Positions 9,685 to 18,934 of a stretch of 64,000 bases of DNA are shown here, in pieces; within the stretch, counting starts at the first letter, position 1, and every line of letters starts with the position of its first letter. The notes under the pieces were generated by a model, which saw only the letters and a program-made list of their open reading frames with translations, was not told the origin of the DNA and did not search any database. Position numbers and translations under genes: made by a program. Source of the DNA: an uncultured Sutterella sp. (GTDB lineage Bacteria; Pseudomonadota; Gammaproteobacteria; Burkholderiales; Burkholderiaceae_F); assembly GCA_900770335.1 (NCBI GenBank), contig CAAGKD010000105.1, positions 3,284 through 67,283 of the forward strand, in the 5' to 3' direction.

Positions 9685-9702
9685 TTTGCCGGAAAGCTTG
9701 CG

Positions 9703-10974
9703 TCAGGCGCGCGCCGGCAGGAGCGGCGCCTCGCCGCAGGCGCCCGCAAGCGCGGCCGCCGCGAGGAAGACGAGCTGCGGCCCCAGGGCCACGTCCGGCG
9801 TCATCTCAAAGAACTCGTTGAGCGAATGGGCGTTGACGCCCCGCCCGCCCGAGCACAGGCACGTCGACGGAATGCCGAGGCTCATCGGCGCGTTCGCGTC
9901 GGTCGAGGAGCACACGTACTTCGTGAGGGGGATGCCGAGCACCTTCTGCGCGGCGCGCGAGACCTGCAGGACCGGGCAGTCGTCGGGCCGCATGCCCGCC
10001 GGCCGGTCGCCGATCTGCGTCTTCATGACGCGAAGCCGCCTGGCCTCGTCCGCAACGCCACAGAAGGCGTTCTCCTCGTCGACAGCCTCGTCGAAGGCCG
10101 CGAGCACGCGGCGCTCGAGGCCAAGAAGCTCCTCATTGTTCACCGAGCGCATGTCCACCTCGACCTCGCAGTGCGCGGCGATCGAGTTGACCGTCGTGCC
10201 GCCGCGGATCGTTCCAATCGTGTAGGTGGTCTTCGGGTCGGAGGGAACGCGGAAGTTCGCGAGCTTCGCGCCCGCGCGGCAGATCGCGTGGACGGCCGAG
10301 GGACAGGCGCCGAAGTCGGCGTAGGAGTGCCCGCCCGTTCCGTCGACGGCGATGCGCCAGCGGTGTGAGCCCGTTGCGCCCCTGAGAACGCGGCCGACGT
10401 CGGTCGAGTCGACGGCGATGAAGCCGTCGATATGGCGCGAGCCGTCAAAGAGCGCCTTGGAGCCGCGGATGTCGCCGTTGCCCTCCTCGCCGACGGTGCC
10501 GACGAAGAGGATGTCGCCCTCGGTCCCGATGGAGTTGTCGCAGAACATCCTGATGACCTGCAGGAGGGCGCGCAGCCCCGAGCAGTTGTCGCCGATTCCG
10601 GGTGCGCGGTAGACGTTCCCCTCGCGGCGCACCTTCACGTCCGTCCCGGCCGGAAAGACCGAGTCCATGTGCGCGCCGAGCGCGAGCACCGGGCCGCCTC
10701 CGCGCCCCGGGCGTCGCCCGACGACATTCCCGATCGGATCGACCGTCACGTCCTCCAGGCCGCACGCGCGCATGAGCTCAGCGACGCGGGCGGCACGGCG
10801 CTCCTCATGGAAGGTCGGCGACTCGATCTCGCAGAGCTCGATCTGCTCATTCATGGCCCGCTCCGTCTCGCGGGCGGCCTGCGCCATCGCGGCGCGCACC
10901 CCGGGCTTCGAAGCGAGACGCTCCACCCCGGCAAGCACCGCTTCGGAAAGCGGCGGAAGTTTACTTTCAGTCAC
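9703..10974 (-). CDS. M20/M25/M40-family metallopeptidase or amidohydrolase
   Basis: A 423-residue protein with the dinuclear zinc signatures of M20: GAHMDSVFPAGTD (first zinc His and Asp), GIGDNCSGLRALL (bridging Asp), GEEGNGDIRGS (catalytic Glu pair), and a late H in VNAHSLNEFFE. The lid/dimerisation domain sits between about residues 220 and 330. Such enzymes cleave di- or tripeptides or acylated amino acids in the cytoplasm; the substrate cannot be read from the sequence. The start is GTG with GGAGAG seven bases upstream. It resembles PepT-like members most, but I would not give a symbol. Confidence 0.88.
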   Translation of the reverse strand: MTESKLPPLSEAVLAGVERLASKPGVRAAMAQAARETERAMNEQIELCEIESPTFHEERRAARVAELMRACGLEDVTVDPIGNVVGRRPGRGGGPVLALGAHMDSVFPAGTDVKVRREGNVYRAPGIGDNCSGLRALLQVIRMFCDNSIGTEGDILFVGTVGEEGNGDIRGSKALFDGSRHIDGFIAVDSTDVGRVLRGATGSHRWRIAVDGTGGHSYADFGACPSAVHAICRAGAKLANFRVPSDPKTTYTIGTIRGGTTVNSIAAHCEVEVDMRSVNNEELLGLERRVLAAFDEAVDEENAFCGVADEARRLRVMKTQIGDRPAGMRPDDCPVLQVSRAAQKVLGIPLTKYVCSSTDANAPMSLGIPSTCLCSGGRGVNAHSLNEFFEMTPDVALGPQLVFLAAAALAGACGEAPLLPARA

Positions 10975-11024
10975 TTTTTTCTCTCCACATCAGTCCAATT
11001 CACCTGAACAGCCGGTCCGTCGCG

Positions 11025-11258
11025 TCAGGCGTCGGCCGCGACGAGGCGGATCGCGCGTCCCGCGACCTCGACAAGTTCGCCGCCGCGGAGCTTCCGGCCC
11101 CGGCGGGTCTCGACGGCGCCGTCCACGCGGACCTCGCCCTCAAGAATCCTCGCCTTCGCCTCGCCTCCGGTTGAAGCGACGCCCGCGGCTTTCATGAGCG
11201 CGTCAAGCGTGATGTACTCTCCGCGAACTGCAAACGAAATTTCCGATTTTTCAGACAT
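11025..11258 (-). CDS. Small S4-domain RNA-binding protein (YbcJ-like)
   Basis: A 77-residue single S4 domain: LDALMKAAGVASTGGEAKARI followed by GEVRVDGAVETRRGRKLRGGELVEV is the typical alpha-L RNA-binding core, as in YbcJ and the C-terminal parts of some RNA enzymes. It probably binds structured RNA, possibly on the ribosome. ATG is preceded by GGAAG. It lies 50 bases upstream of the M20 peptidase in the same direction, so they may share a transcript. Confidence 0.85.
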   Translation of the reverse strand: MSEKSEISFAVRGEYITLDALMKAAGVASTGGEAKARILEGEVRVDGAVETRRGRKLRGGELVEVAGRAIRLVAADA

Positions 11259-11441
11259 CTTCCGTATTCTCTTTGATGATCTGCAGAGTCATGCCGCGCA
11301 GCGGCACAAATGCGCGTCCGCGCGCCGCCAGGTCTGCGCAACCGTGACAGAATGCACCACCTCATTATTTAGGACTTCGGCGGCCGCTCCGGCTCGATTG
11401 CGTAAAAACCCTGACAGCCCCAGGTCCCCGATCTTTCTCTC

Positions 11442-11798
11442 ATGCTTTCCTCCATTGCAATCGTTCTCGGCTATCAGATCGTCGGCGAGCTGATCAGCCG
11501 CGTCACGGGGCTTCCCGTTCCGGGCTCCGTCATCGGCATGACGCTCATGCTTCTCTCATTTCTCGTCAAGGATAACCTCATCGAGAAGGTCCGCCCCACG
11601 GCGGGCGTTCTCCTCGCGAACCTGTCGTTGCTCTTCGTGCCCGCAGGCGTGGGCATCATGCGTCACGGCCAGCGCTTCATCAACGAGGGCGTCGGCATCA
11701 TGATCTCGCTCGTCGCCTCGACCGTGATCGCGATGCTCGTGACGGCATGGGTGATCCAGGCCGTCGAGAAGTGCATGCACATCAAGGACGAGGACTGA
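11442..11798 (+). CDS. CidA/LrgA-family membrane protein
   Basis: A 118-residue protein with four hydrophobic segments and family features GLPVPGSVIGMTLM and PAGVGIM. CidA/LrgA proteins are holin-like; in several bacteria the LrgA-LrgB pair acts in autolysis control or in export/import of small organic acids such as pyruvate. It is followed after four bases by the LrgB partner, so the two form an operon. The 183-base upstream region contains no LytTR regulator gene or obvious operator. The family's exact role in Burkholderiales is not settled. Confidence 0.88.
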   Translation: MLSSIAIVLGYQIVGELISRVTGLPVPGSVIGMTLMLLSFLVKDNLIEKVRPTAGVLLANLSLLFVPAGVGIMRHGQRFINEGVGIMISLVASTVIAMLVTAWVIQAVEKCMHIKDED

Positions 11799-11802
11799 TC
11801 AA

Positions 11803-12537
11803 ATGGAAGCGATTCTTCTCAACGCGTTCGAGCATCTCGAGTCGAACCCCGCGTTCTGGCTCTGCCTCACGATCGGCTTCTACGTCTTCGGCCAGGTGAT
11901 CTTCAAGGCGCTCCGGTTCAACCCCTTCGCGAGCCCGATCATCATCTCCGTGGCGATCCTCATCACGCTCCTCGTCGTGACGGGCATCCCCTACGAGACC
12001 TACTTTGCGGGCGCGGGCTTCATCCACTTCCTGCTCGGACCGGCGACGGTCGCGCTCGCCGTGCCGATCTACGACCAGCGCGCGAAGCTCGCCCGCCTGT
12101 GGCTGCCGCTCTCCCTGGGGCTGCTCGCCGGCTGCGCGGCGGCGATGGTCTCCGTGATCATCATCGGCTGGGCCCTGGGCGTGTCCTCCGAGACGATCCT
12201 CTCGCTCGTGCCGAAGTCCGTCACGACGCCGATCGCCATGGGCATCTCCGAGAGCATCGGAGGCATGCCGGACCTCACCGCCGCCCTCGTCGTTCTGACC
12301 GGCATGGTGGGCTCGATCATCGGGCCGACGCTCTTCAAGCTCTTCCGCATCCGTTCGGACTCGGTCCGCGGCTGCGCCCTGGGCCTCTCGGCCCACGGCA
12401 TGGGCACGGGCGCGGCGTTCCTCATCAGTCAGCGCGCGGGCGCCTTCTCGGGCCTCGCGATGGGCGTCTCGGGCATCATCTCGGCCTTCCTTGCGCCGCT
12501 CCTTGCATTCCCCGTGATGCGCATGCTCGGCCTCTGA
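11803..12537 (+). CDS. LrgB-family membrane protein
   Basis: A 244-residue protein with six or seven membrane segments. Characteristic features are PKSVTTPIAMGISESIGGMPDLTA and the C-terminal CALGLSAHGMGTGAAF, both hallmarks of LrgB/CidB. It pairs with the upstream CidA/LrgA protein (four-base gap, coupled translation likely). Expected to sit in the inner membrane with its partner. A terminator follows, so the operon holds only these two genes. Confidence 0.9.
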   Translation: MEAILLNAFEHLESNPAFWLCLTIGFYVFGQVIFKALRFNPFASPIIISVAILITLLVVTGIPYETYFAGAGFIHFLLGPATVALAVPIYDQRAKLARLWLPLSLGLLAGCAAAMVSVIIIGWALGVSSETILSLVPKSVTTPIAMGISESIGGMPDLTAALVVLTGMVGSIIGPTLFKLFRIRSDSVRGCALGLSAHGMGTGAAFLISQRAGAFSGLAMGVSGIISAFLAPLLAFPVMRMLGL

Positions 12538-12589
12538 GGTCCTGCCCGCCTGCGCGCGCCCCGGAGCTCGCCCCTAGCGGCGAAGTTCA

Positions 12590-12638
12590 AAAAGGCGCCG
12601 GCTCCCGGCCGTCCCGACCTGAAGCGGCGCCTTTTTTG
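12590..12638. terminator. Terminator lrgB / nitronate monooxygenase
   Basis: Stem AAAAGGCGCCG with CGGCGCCTTTT and a T6 run on plus; AAAA flank gives a T run on minus as well. Confidence 0.8.
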
Positions 12639-12658
12639 TTTCTTCTCATTGCATTCCG

Positions 12659-13795
12659 TCAGGCGAGGAGCGAAGAGATGCGCCTCACCGCCTCCGCCGC
12701 GCTCGCGTCGAGGCTTCTGCCGACGGACTGGCCGAGAAGAACGGCCTCAAGCTCCTCGCGCCCCTGCTCGCGCGCAGCCTTGAGAAGCGGCCGCATCAGG
12801 CGCTCGGGCGCGGGCCAGGGCGGCAGGCGCCCGGCGTAGTCCGCGAGCGCGTCAATGAGGGGCGAGGAGAGCGCGCGGACGAGGCGCCCCGAGTAGAGCC
12901 GCGTCGTCACGAGATTGGCCGCGCCCGCCCAGGCGAGCGCCTCCTTCGCATGCCGCGAGGCGAGGGACTCGCGCGTTCCGGTGAGGGCCGTGCCGAGCAT
13001 CACCGCGCTCGCGCCCATGACGCACGCGCCGAGCGCCTGCGCCGGATCGCAGATTCCGCCCGCCGCGATGACCGGCAGGCGCGTGGCGCGCGCCGCCGCG
13101 GGGACGAGCGCCGCGAGCCCCGTCAGGACGTCGTCACGGTCCTCGAAGGACGAGCGCGGACCGCCCGCCTCCGCCCCCTGCGCGACGATGGCGTCAACCT
13201 TCGCCGCGCGCAGGACCTTCGCCTCGCGCAGCGTCGTCGCCGTGCCGATGTTGCGGATCCCCGCGGCGAAGAGCGCCTCGGCCTCGGGCTCGCGGAATCC
13301 GCCGCACGTCGAGAGCGCCGCGGCGGGCCGGATCTCAAGGATCGCGGCGAAGCGCTCCGCGAAGGCCTCCCCCTCGCGCCGGCAGGCAAAGTCATAGAAG
13401 ACCTCCCCCTCGGGCGTCGTGGGATCGGCAAGCCCGAGGTTCGTCATGACTTCGGACAGGCCGTTCGCGAGCTCCCTCAATTCCGCGGGATCCCGGACGC
13501 CGCGCGGCGCAATCCTGATCTGGATCGCGAAGGGGCGGCGCGTGAGCTCGCGCACGCGGGCGGCCGCCTCCCGGATCTCCCCGGCCGTCATGCCGTCCGT
13601 CGGAAGGACGCCGAGGCCGCCGGCCTCGCTCACCGCGGCGACGAGCTCCGGCCCCGCAACGCCCGACATGGGCGCGGAGAGCACCGGGCGCATGACGCCC
13701 AGGCTCCGGCAGAACGCCTCCGTCCGACGGCGGCACTCCGCCAGGGCGTTCGCCGCGGCCGGGTTTATTTCTCGGGCGGCATTCTCTTCGGTCAT
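12659..13795 (-). CDS. Nitronate monooxygenase / NPD-family flavoprotein
   Basis: A 378-residue TIM-barrel FMN enzyme. Features: [20 protein letters not shown] at the first strand, GGLGVLP, the [13 protein letters not shown] loop with the catalytic-type motif, and the FMN phosphate site [22 protein letters not shown]. The family oxidises alkyl nitronates such as propionate 3-nitronate to carbonyl compounds and nitrite. ATG 13795 has GAGGAG about seven bases upstream; the frame continues further but opposite mnmA. Divergent from mnmA. The nitroalkane substrate is a family inference; other NPD-like enzymes exist. Confidence 0.87.
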   Translation of the reverse strand: MTEENAAREINPAAANALAECRRRTEAFCRSLGVMRPVLSAPMSGVAGPELVAAVSEAGGLGVLPTDGMTAGEIREAAARVRELTRRPFAIQIRIAPRGVRDPAELRELANGLSEVMTNLGLADPTTPEGEVFYDFACRREGEAFAERFAAILEIRPAAALSTCGGFREPEAEALFAAGIRNIGTATTLREAKVLRAAKVDAIVAQGAEAGGPRSSFEDRDDVLTGLAALVPAAARATRLPVIAAGGICDPAQALGACVMGASAVMLGTALTGTRESLASRHAKEALAWAGAANLVTTRLYSGRLVRALSSPLIDALADYAGRLPPWPAPERLMRPLLKAAREQGREELEAVLLGQSVGRSLDASAAEAVRRISSLLA

Positions 13796-13876
13796 AGGAG
13801 GCTCCTCGCTAAAATCCGGGCCGTCACAAACTCTTGCGGCCGCACCAGATTGTATGCGGCCGTCCGATCCGAGCAC

Positions 13877-14965
13877 ATGTCCAAAGAAAAAGTCGTCGTG
13901 GGCCTCTCCGGAGGCGTGGATTCGTCCGTGAGCGCCTGGCTCCTCAAGGAGCAGGGCTACGAAGTCATCGGACTCTTCATGAAGAACTGGGAGGACGATG
14001 ACGACAGCGAATACTGCTCGTCCCGACAGGACTTCATCGACGCCACGGCCGCCGCGGACGTCGTCGGCATCGACATCGAGGCCGTCAACTTCGCGAGAGA
14101 GTACAAGGAGCGCGTCTTCTCGGACTTCCTGCGCGAGTACTCCGCGGGCCGCACGCCCAACCCGGACATCCTGTGCAACTCCGAGATCAAGTTCCGCGCC
14201 TTCCTCGACCACGCGATGCGCATGGGCGCGGACTGGATCGCCACGGGCCACTACGCCCGCACGCGGCGCTGCGCAGGCGTCACGGAGCTCCTGCGCGGCG
14301 TCGATCCGGGCAAGGACCAGAGCTACTTCCTCCATCGCCTCAGCCAGGAGCAGATCGCCCGCGTCCTCTTTCCCGTCGGCGACATGATGAAGACCGAGGT
14401 GCGGTGCATCGCCGCCGAGATCGGACTGCCCAACGCGAAGAAGAAGGACTCGACGGGCATCTGCTTCATCGGCGAGCGCCCCTTCCGGGAGTTCCTCAGC
14501 CGGTACCTTCCGACGAAGCCCGGCCCCATCCGCACGCCTGACGGCAAGGTCGTCGGCGAGCACGTCGGCCTGTCCTTCTACACGCTCGGCCAGCGCAAGG
14601 GCATCGGCGTCGGCGGACAGCACGACTCAACGGGCGAGCCCTGGTTCGTTGCGAAAAAGGACCTCGCGACGAACACGCTCTGGATCTGCCAGGGGCACGA
14701 GCACCCGTGGCTGCTCTCGCACGAGTTCGCCGCCGTCCGCCCGAGCTGGATCTCCGGGCGCGCCCCCGATCCCGCGGCGCCCGTCACGGTGAAGACACGC
14801 TACCGCCAGGCTGACGGGCCCTGCGAAGTCCGCGCCATGGGGCCGGAAGGTTTCACGCTCGGATTCGACGAGCCGCAATGGGCCCCCACGCCCGGCCAGA
14901 GCGCAGTGCTCTACCAGGGCGACATCTGCTTGGGCGGCGGGTTCATCGACGTCGTCAAGCCCTGA
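13877..14965 (+). CDS. mnmA: tRNA-specific 2-thiouridylase MnmA
   Basis: A 362-residue enzyme that makes the 2-thio group of wobble U34 in tRNA-Lys, -Glu and -Gln. The ATP pyrophosphatase P-loop is [15 protein letters not shown], then the catalytic first cysteine in [12 protein letters not shown] and the second in [12 protein letters not shown], plus ATGHYAR and GKDQSYFL. These are all the family hallmarks in order. It is alone, ending at a strong terminator, and diverges from the nitronate monooxygenase. One tRNA-Lys(UUU) substrate is encoded at 18722-18797. Confidence 0.97.
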   Translation: MSKEKVVVGLSGGVDSSVSAWLLKEQGYEVIGLFMKNWEDDDDSEYCSSRQDFIDATAAADVVGIDIEAVNFAREYKERVFSDFLREYSAGRTPNPDILCNSEIKFRAFLDHAMRMGADWIATGHYARTRRCAGVTELLRGVDPGKDQSYFLHRLSQEQIARVLFPVGDMMKTEVRCIAAEIGLPNAKKKDSTGICFIGERPFREFLSRYLPTKPGPIRTPDGKVVGEHVGLSFYTLGQRKGIGVGGQHDSTGEPWFVAKKDLATNTLWICQGHEHPWLLSHEFAAVRPSWISGRAPDPAAPVTVKTRYRQADGPCEVRAMGPEGFTLGFDEPQWAPTPGQSAVLYQGDICLGGGFIDVVKP

Positions 14966-14985
14966 TCCGAAGAAGCGCCTTGACA

Positions 14986-15027
14986 AAGCAAGCGGCGCCT
15001 CCCTCGCGGGAGGCGCCGCTTGCTTTT
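14986..15027. terminator. Terminator after mnmA, shared with terC-like gene
   Basis: Near-perfect 17-base stem AAGCAAGCGGCGCCTCC with its complement, short CTCGC loop, followed by TTTT. Convergent genes on both sides. Confidence 0.9.
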
Positions 15028-15058
15028 CGATGCTCCAGCGCTTGGCCGGAACCGACCG

Positions 15059-15820
15059 TCAGTTCTCCGAGGCGTCAGCCTTCGGAGCGACCTTGCTGAG
15101 CTTGAGCGCGGCCTCGTACTCGGCGCGCTTTTTCCGCGCAAGGAGATGCCCGACGACGACAACAAGCAGCGCGCCGCCGATGCAGGCCGGGTAGTGGGCC
15201 ATGAAGCTCATCTCGGGCCAGTGCGAGGCGACGTAGCCGTCCGAGACGACCATGCCGCCGGCGATCCAGCCGAGGAGCGCGCCGCCGAAGTAGATGATGA
15301 TCGGGAAGCGGTCAAGGAGCTTCAGAACGACCTGGCTGCCGCACACGATGAAGGGAACGGAGACGAGCAGGCCGAAGATCACAAGAAGCGTCTGATGCGC
15401 CTCGTGCGCCTGCTGCGCGGCGCCCGCGATGGCGATCACGTTGTCGAAGGACATCACGAAGTCCGCGACGATGATCGTCTTGATGGCGCCGAGGAGCCTG
15501 GAGCTGCCCTCAATCTTCTCGTGGGAGTCGAACTCGGGGACGAGGAGCTTCACGCCGATCCAGAGAAGAAGGAGCGCGCCGACGGCCTTGAGGAACGGCA
15601 GGTCAAGAAGCATCACGGCGAACGTGATGAGCACCACGCGCAGAGCGATGGCGCCGGCCGTACCCCAGAAGATGCCCTTCGAACGCTGCTCGTGCGGCAG
15701 GTTGCGGCAGGCCATGGCGATGACCACCGCGTTGTCGCCTCCGAGCAGAATATCGATCATGATGATCTGCCCGATGGCGCCCCAATGCAGGTTCACCAGA
15801 AGGTCCCAGAGGTACTCCAC
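15059..15820 (-). CDS. TerC-family integral membrane protein (YjbE-like)
   Basis: A 253-residue protein with about seven membrane helices. It has the paired acidic TerC motifs LLGGDNAVVIAMA and MSFDNVIAIAGAA, thought to bind metal ions. TerC/Alx/YjbE proteins export manganese or help metal-load secreted proteins. GTG start with AGGAG seven bases upstream. I looked for a manganese (yybP-ykoY) riboswitch in the leader and saw none. The C-terminal tail beyond the last helix is charged and ends KVAPKADASEN. Confidence 0.88.
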   Translation of the reverse strand: MEYLWDLLVNLHWGAIGQIIMIDILLGGDNAVVIAMACRNLPHEQRSKGIFWGTAGAIALRVVLITFAVMLLDLPFLKAVGALLLLWIGVKLLVPEFDSHEKIEGSSRLLGAIKTIIVADFVMSFDNVIAIAGAAQQAHEAHQTLLVIFGLLVSVPFIVCGSQVVLKLLDRFPIIIYFGGALLGWIAGGMVVSDGYVASHWPEMSFMAHYPACIGGALLVVVVGHLLARKKRAEYEAALKLSKVAPKADASEN

Positions 15821-15941
15821 AATTCACTCCTATTTCAAGTAAGGTTCGACAGAGCCATTGATTCTACAGGCCGGGTTTTCACTCATCGTCGGAAAGCCGA
15901 AAAAATCTTTGCGTTTCCGATCCGATCGAGGTCAAATGAGC

Positions 15942-17048
15942 TCAGACCTCGTCCTCGGGAAGCTCCACCTCGCCGCGCAGGACGCGGCTGATCGCCGACA
16001 TTCCGAACCCGCGCGTGAGCAGGTACCGGGTCATCTTCTCGCGTTCCCTCCAGTTTTCCGGCGGCTCGCTCCAGCGGCGCCGCCACATCCTCAGGGCGCG
16101 GACGTCCTCGGACTCCTCGACCGTCTCGAGCGCCGCATCGATGCGCTCCTCGGAGACGCCGCTCATGCGAAGCTCGCGCCTCAGCCGATAGTCGCCCATG
16201 CGGCCCGCGGCGGCCCTCACCTTCGCCTCGGCGTAGCGCTCGTCGGAAAGAAGCCCCAGGCTCTCGAGCCGGTCGAGGGTCTCGGTCACCTGCTCGCGGG
16301 TCTCCCCCTCGGCGAGGTTCTGCGCAAGCTTGCGGCCGAGGTCGCGGCGCGAATACTCGCGCCGCGAGAGCGCGTCGATCGCGCGCGTGAGAATGCTCTT
16401 CGCGGGCCGGCGCCGGCCGTCGGAGGCGCGGCGCCGGCGGCGCTCGCGCTCGAAGACGCCCGAATCGGCGCAGGAGTCGCGGTCGACCTCGACGACCGTT
16501 CCGTCCTCGCGCAGGACGTTGAAGGCCTCGGCATCCCCGGGCGTGCGGATGATCCGCGCGCCGCCCCAATCCTCGGAGCACTCGACGAAGGACTCGGGCG
16601 CCTCCGCCTTCGGCGCATCCCCTGAGCCCGAGGCCTTGCGCGGCTTCGCCGGCTTCACCGTCTTCACTGCCTTCACGACCCTCCGGGGCTTCGCTCGCTC
16701 GGCCGGAGCGATCTCTTGGAAGAGCGATCCGTCCGGCTCCGGGGATGCCGCCGGAGCGGGAGGTTCGGCGCGCTCCGCACGGACGGCCGCCCCCCCGGTC
16801 CGGGCCGGCCTCAAGGCCTTCGCCGCCGCGGCGCGGGCCTCACCCCAGGGATCGGCGACAGGCGTCCGGGAAACCGGCGCCGCGCCGCTGAGCGGCGCCG
16901 GCGCGAACACGGGCTCGAGGCCGAGCGCCTCCTCCAAGTCACCGAAGAGCGACGCCTCCGACGTCTCCAAGGCCGCCGCGGGTGCGGAGGCGTCGGTCTG
17001 ACCGGCCTGCGCGGGCTCGAGATCGTCCTCGTCAAACAGGATTTCCAC
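15942..17048 (-). CDS. recX: RecX regulator with long N-terminal extension
   Basis: The RecX fold is in residues ~217-360 (AIDALSRREYSRRDLGRKL, then LESLGLLSDERYAEAKV and the final RGFGMSAISRVL). RecX caps and inhibits RecA filaments. Typical RecX is about 150 residues; this one is 368, with ~215 additional residues that are Ala/Pro/Glu rich, low complexity and contain a Lys-Val-Pro-Ala tract at 119-138 and an Arg run at ~201-214. The GTG start at 17048 has GAGGAG nearby. An internal start close to the RecX domain cannot be excluded. It lies 99 bases downstream of recA in the same direction. Confidence 0.9.
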   Translation of the reverse strand: MEILFDEDDLEPAQAGQTDASAPAAALETSEASLFGDLEEALGLEPVFAPAPLSGAAPVSRTPVADPWGEARAAAAKALRPARTGGAAVRAERAEPPAPAASPEPDGSLFQEIAPAERAKPRRVVKAVKTVKPAKPRKASGSGDAPKAEAPESFVECSEDWGGARIIRTPGDAEAFNVLREDGTVVEVDRDSCADSGVFERERRRRRASDGRRRPAKSILTRAIDALSRREYSRRDLGRKLAQNLAEGETREQVTETLDRLESLGLLSDERYAEAKVRAAAGRMGDYRLRRELRMSGVSEERIDAALETVEESEDVRALRMWRRRWSEPPENWREREKMTRYLLTRGFGMSAISRVLRGEVELPEDEV

Positions 17049-17078
17049 GATTGCGTCTCCTCGGTATCCTCAGCGTGA

Positions 17079-17115
17079 CGCAGGGCCTCCGCCCGAAAAG
17101 AGCGGAAGCCCTGCG
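17079..17115 (-). terminator. Hairpin between recA and recX
   Basis: Arms CGCAGGGC-TTCCGC and GCGGAGGCCCTGCG around an A/T loop, in the recA-recX gap. No long T run. In E. coli recX is expressed by read-through of such a structure; the same arrangement is inferred here. Confidence 0.55.
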
Positions 17116-17147
17116 CATCAAGTCTTGTGCTTCAGCAATCCGACCGG

Positions 17148-18311
17148 TCACAGATCGACGTCGGCGTCGACCTCCGTGTCGATGACGTCGATGTCCTCGT
17201 CGCCTTCGTCAGCGTTGCGGACCGTGCCTTCGTCGAGCTGGGCCATGTCCTCGTCGTCAACCGCAGTGATGCTCGAGAGGTGCACGCCCTTGAGCTCGCG
17301 GATCTTCTGCTCGATCTCCTTCTGCAGCTCCGGATCGTCCTTGAGGCGGTCGCGGGTCTTCTCCTTGCCCTGCCCGAGGCGCTGGCCGTTGTAGGAGTAC
17401 CAGGAGCCCGTCTTCTCGATTACGTTGAGCTCGGTACCGATGTCGATGAGCTCGCCCAGGCGCGAGATGCCCTGGCCGTAGAGAATGTCGAACTTCACCT
17501 GCTTGAACGGAGGCGCGACCTTGTTCTTGACGACCTTGACCTTGGTCTCGTTGCCGATCATCTCGTCGCCCTTCTTGATCGCGCCGACGCGGCGGATGTC
17601 AAGGCGAACGGAGCTGTAGAACTTGAGCGCGTTGCCGCCGGCGGTGGTCTCGGGGTTGCCGTAGCCGCCGATCTTCATGCGGATCTGGTTGATGAAGATG
17701 ACGATGCACTTCGTGCGGGCGATGTTCGTCGTCATCTTGCGCAGAGCCTGGGACATGAGGCGCGCCTGCAGGCCCGGGAGCGACTCGCCCATGATTCCCT
17801 CGATCTCGTTCTTCGGCGTGAGGGCGGCGACCGAGTCGACGACGATGAGGTCGACCGAGCCTGAGCGCACGAGCGCGTCGACGATCTCAAGGGCCTGCTC
17901 GCCCGTGTCGGGCTGCGAGAGCAGCAGGTCGGGCATGTTGACGCCGAGGCGCTGCGCATAGCCCACGTCAAGGGCGTGCTCCGCGTCGATGAAGGCGCAG
18001 GTTCCGCCGAGCTTCTGCATCTCCGCGACGCACTGCAGCGAGAGCGTCGTCTTGCCGGAGGACTCCGGCCCGAAGATCTCGATGATGCGGCCCTTGGGCA
18101 GGCCGCCGACGCCGAGCGCGAGGTCAAGCGAGAGCGAGCCCGTCGGGCAGACCTCGATGTCCTCCTGCTTGATGGAGTCGTCCATGCGCATGATGGCGCC
18201 CTTGCCGAACTGCTTCTCGATCGAGGCGAGCGCAACCGCAAGCGCCTTCTTGCGCTCTTCGCCTTCCTTTCGTTCCGCGGGCTTCGCGCGCGCCGAGTTC
18301 TTCGATGCCAT
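17148..18311 (-). CDS. recA: Recombinase RecA
   Basis: A 387-residue strand-exchange ATPase and SOS co-protease. Walker [10 protein letters not shown], Walker [11 protein letters not shown], the L2-region NQIRMKIG and GGNALKFY segments are all present. ATG 18311 has AAGAGG upstream and begins [11 protein letters not shown]; the frame extends 12 codons further without homology. Slightly longer than the usual ~350 residues because of a long acidic C-terminal tail (residues ~350-387, rich in Asp and Glu), which in RecA tunes DNA binding. Followed by recX. No canonical betaproteobacterial LexA box (CTG-N10-CAG) was seen in the leader. Confidence 0.98.
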   Translation of the reverse strand: MASKNSARAKPAERKEGEERKKALAVALASIEKQFGKGAIMRMDDSIKQEDIEVCPTGSLSLDLALGVGGLPKGRIIEIFGPESSGKTTLSLQCVAEMQKLGGTCAFIDAEHALDVGYAQRLGVNMPDLLLSQPDTGEQALEIVDALVRSGSVDLIVVDSVAALTPKNEIEGIMGESLPGLQARLMSQALRKMTTNIARTKCIVIFINQIRMKIGGYGNPETTAGGNALKFYSSVRLDIRRVGAIKKGDEMIGNETKVKVVKNKVAPPFKQVKFDILYGQGISRLGELIDIGTELNVIEKTGSWYSYNGQRLGQGKEKTRDRLKDDPELQKEIEQKIRELKGVHLSSITAVDDEDMAQLDEGTVRNADEGDEDIDVIDTEVDADVDL

Positions 18312-18646
18312 TTCGTGTACCTCTTCTTCGGTTTCACCCGTCGCCAAAGGAGATCGGAGAGGACGCTGCGCGTCCGTCGTCTCCGGCGGGGATCTCGGCG
18401 GATCATTTTTTGAAATTACTGCACAAAATGATCCACTAGCTTATTGATTGTTCAATGAAATTTGCGATCCGCGTCTTCTGCGGCAAACGAACAATAGCAT
18501 CCTTGCGCCGTCTTGTGCAACGGTCTCTTTTGTTAGTGGTTACCCTAACAAAGTAGCTTTTTTGGGGCGCATCTGCACGATGAGGGCGGGCGACGCCGCC
18601 GGACGCCCGCGCCGCCGCCCGCTCCCAGAACGACAATCGCCGGCCC
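18312..18646 (-). promoter_or_regulatory. recA leader with three inverted repeats
   Basis: About 335 bases without a gene, A/T-richer near recA. Three inverted repeats: GGATCATTTT (18400-18409) with AAAATGATCC (18425-18434), 10 perfect bases around 15; ATTGA-TTGT-TCAAT (18443-18456); TTTGTTAG (18529-18536) with CTAACAAA (18545-18552). On minus, TTGAAC in the second repeat could be a -35, but no good -10 follows. They are candidate operators or leader RNA structures. Confidence 0.5.
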
Positions 18647-18675
18647 TTGACAAGAGGAAAATGCTGAGGCAGAAT
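18647..18675 (+). promoter_or_regulatory. Sigma-70 promoter of the tRNA-Lys cluster
   Basis: Perfect TTGACA at 18647-18652, 17-base spacer, CAGAAT at 18670-18675, about 47 bases before the first tRNA. The -10 lies in the palindrome GCAGAATTCTGC (18669-18680). Confidence 0.75.
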
Positions 18676-18721
18676 TCTGCTCCTCAAACGAACAAACCTG
18701 TGCGGCAGCGACCGACACAAT

Positions 18722-18797
18722 GGGTCGTTAGCTCAGCTGGTAGAGCAGCGGACTTTTAATCCGTTGGTCGTGGGTTCGAATCCCGCACGACCCACCA
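18722..18797 (+). tRNA. tRNA-Lys (anticodon UUU)
   Basis: 76 bases including an encoded CCA. Acceptor arms GGGTCGT (18722-18728) and ACGACCC (18787-18793), D arm GCTC..GAGC, anticodon loop CTTTTAA, T arm with GGTTCGAATCC. The wobble U is a substrate of MnmA encoded at 13877-14965. Confidence 0.97.
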
Positions 18798-18822
18798 CCT
18801 CAGGCTTGTTCGGGAAAAATTC

Positions 18823-18898
18823 GGGAACGTAGCTCAGCTGGTAGAGCAGCGGACTCTTAATCCGTCGGTCCAGGGTTCGAATCCCTGCGTTCCCACCA
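18823..18898 (+). tRNA. tRNA-Lys (anticodon CUU), copy 1
   Basis: 76 bases with encoded CCA. Acceptor GGGAACG paired to CGTTCCC, anticodon loop CTCTTAA, canonical T loop. Separated from the UUU gene by 25 bases, so co-transcribed and processed. Confidence 0.97.
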
Positions 18899-18934
18899 AA
18901 ATTCGATGAAGTTAGGCGTCCTGCGCTTGTCTTC

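Noticed and set aside
15821..15941. A manganese riboswitch before the TerC-like gene.
   Set aside because: The leader has only a short A/T stretch and AGGAG; none of the conserved helices could be seen.
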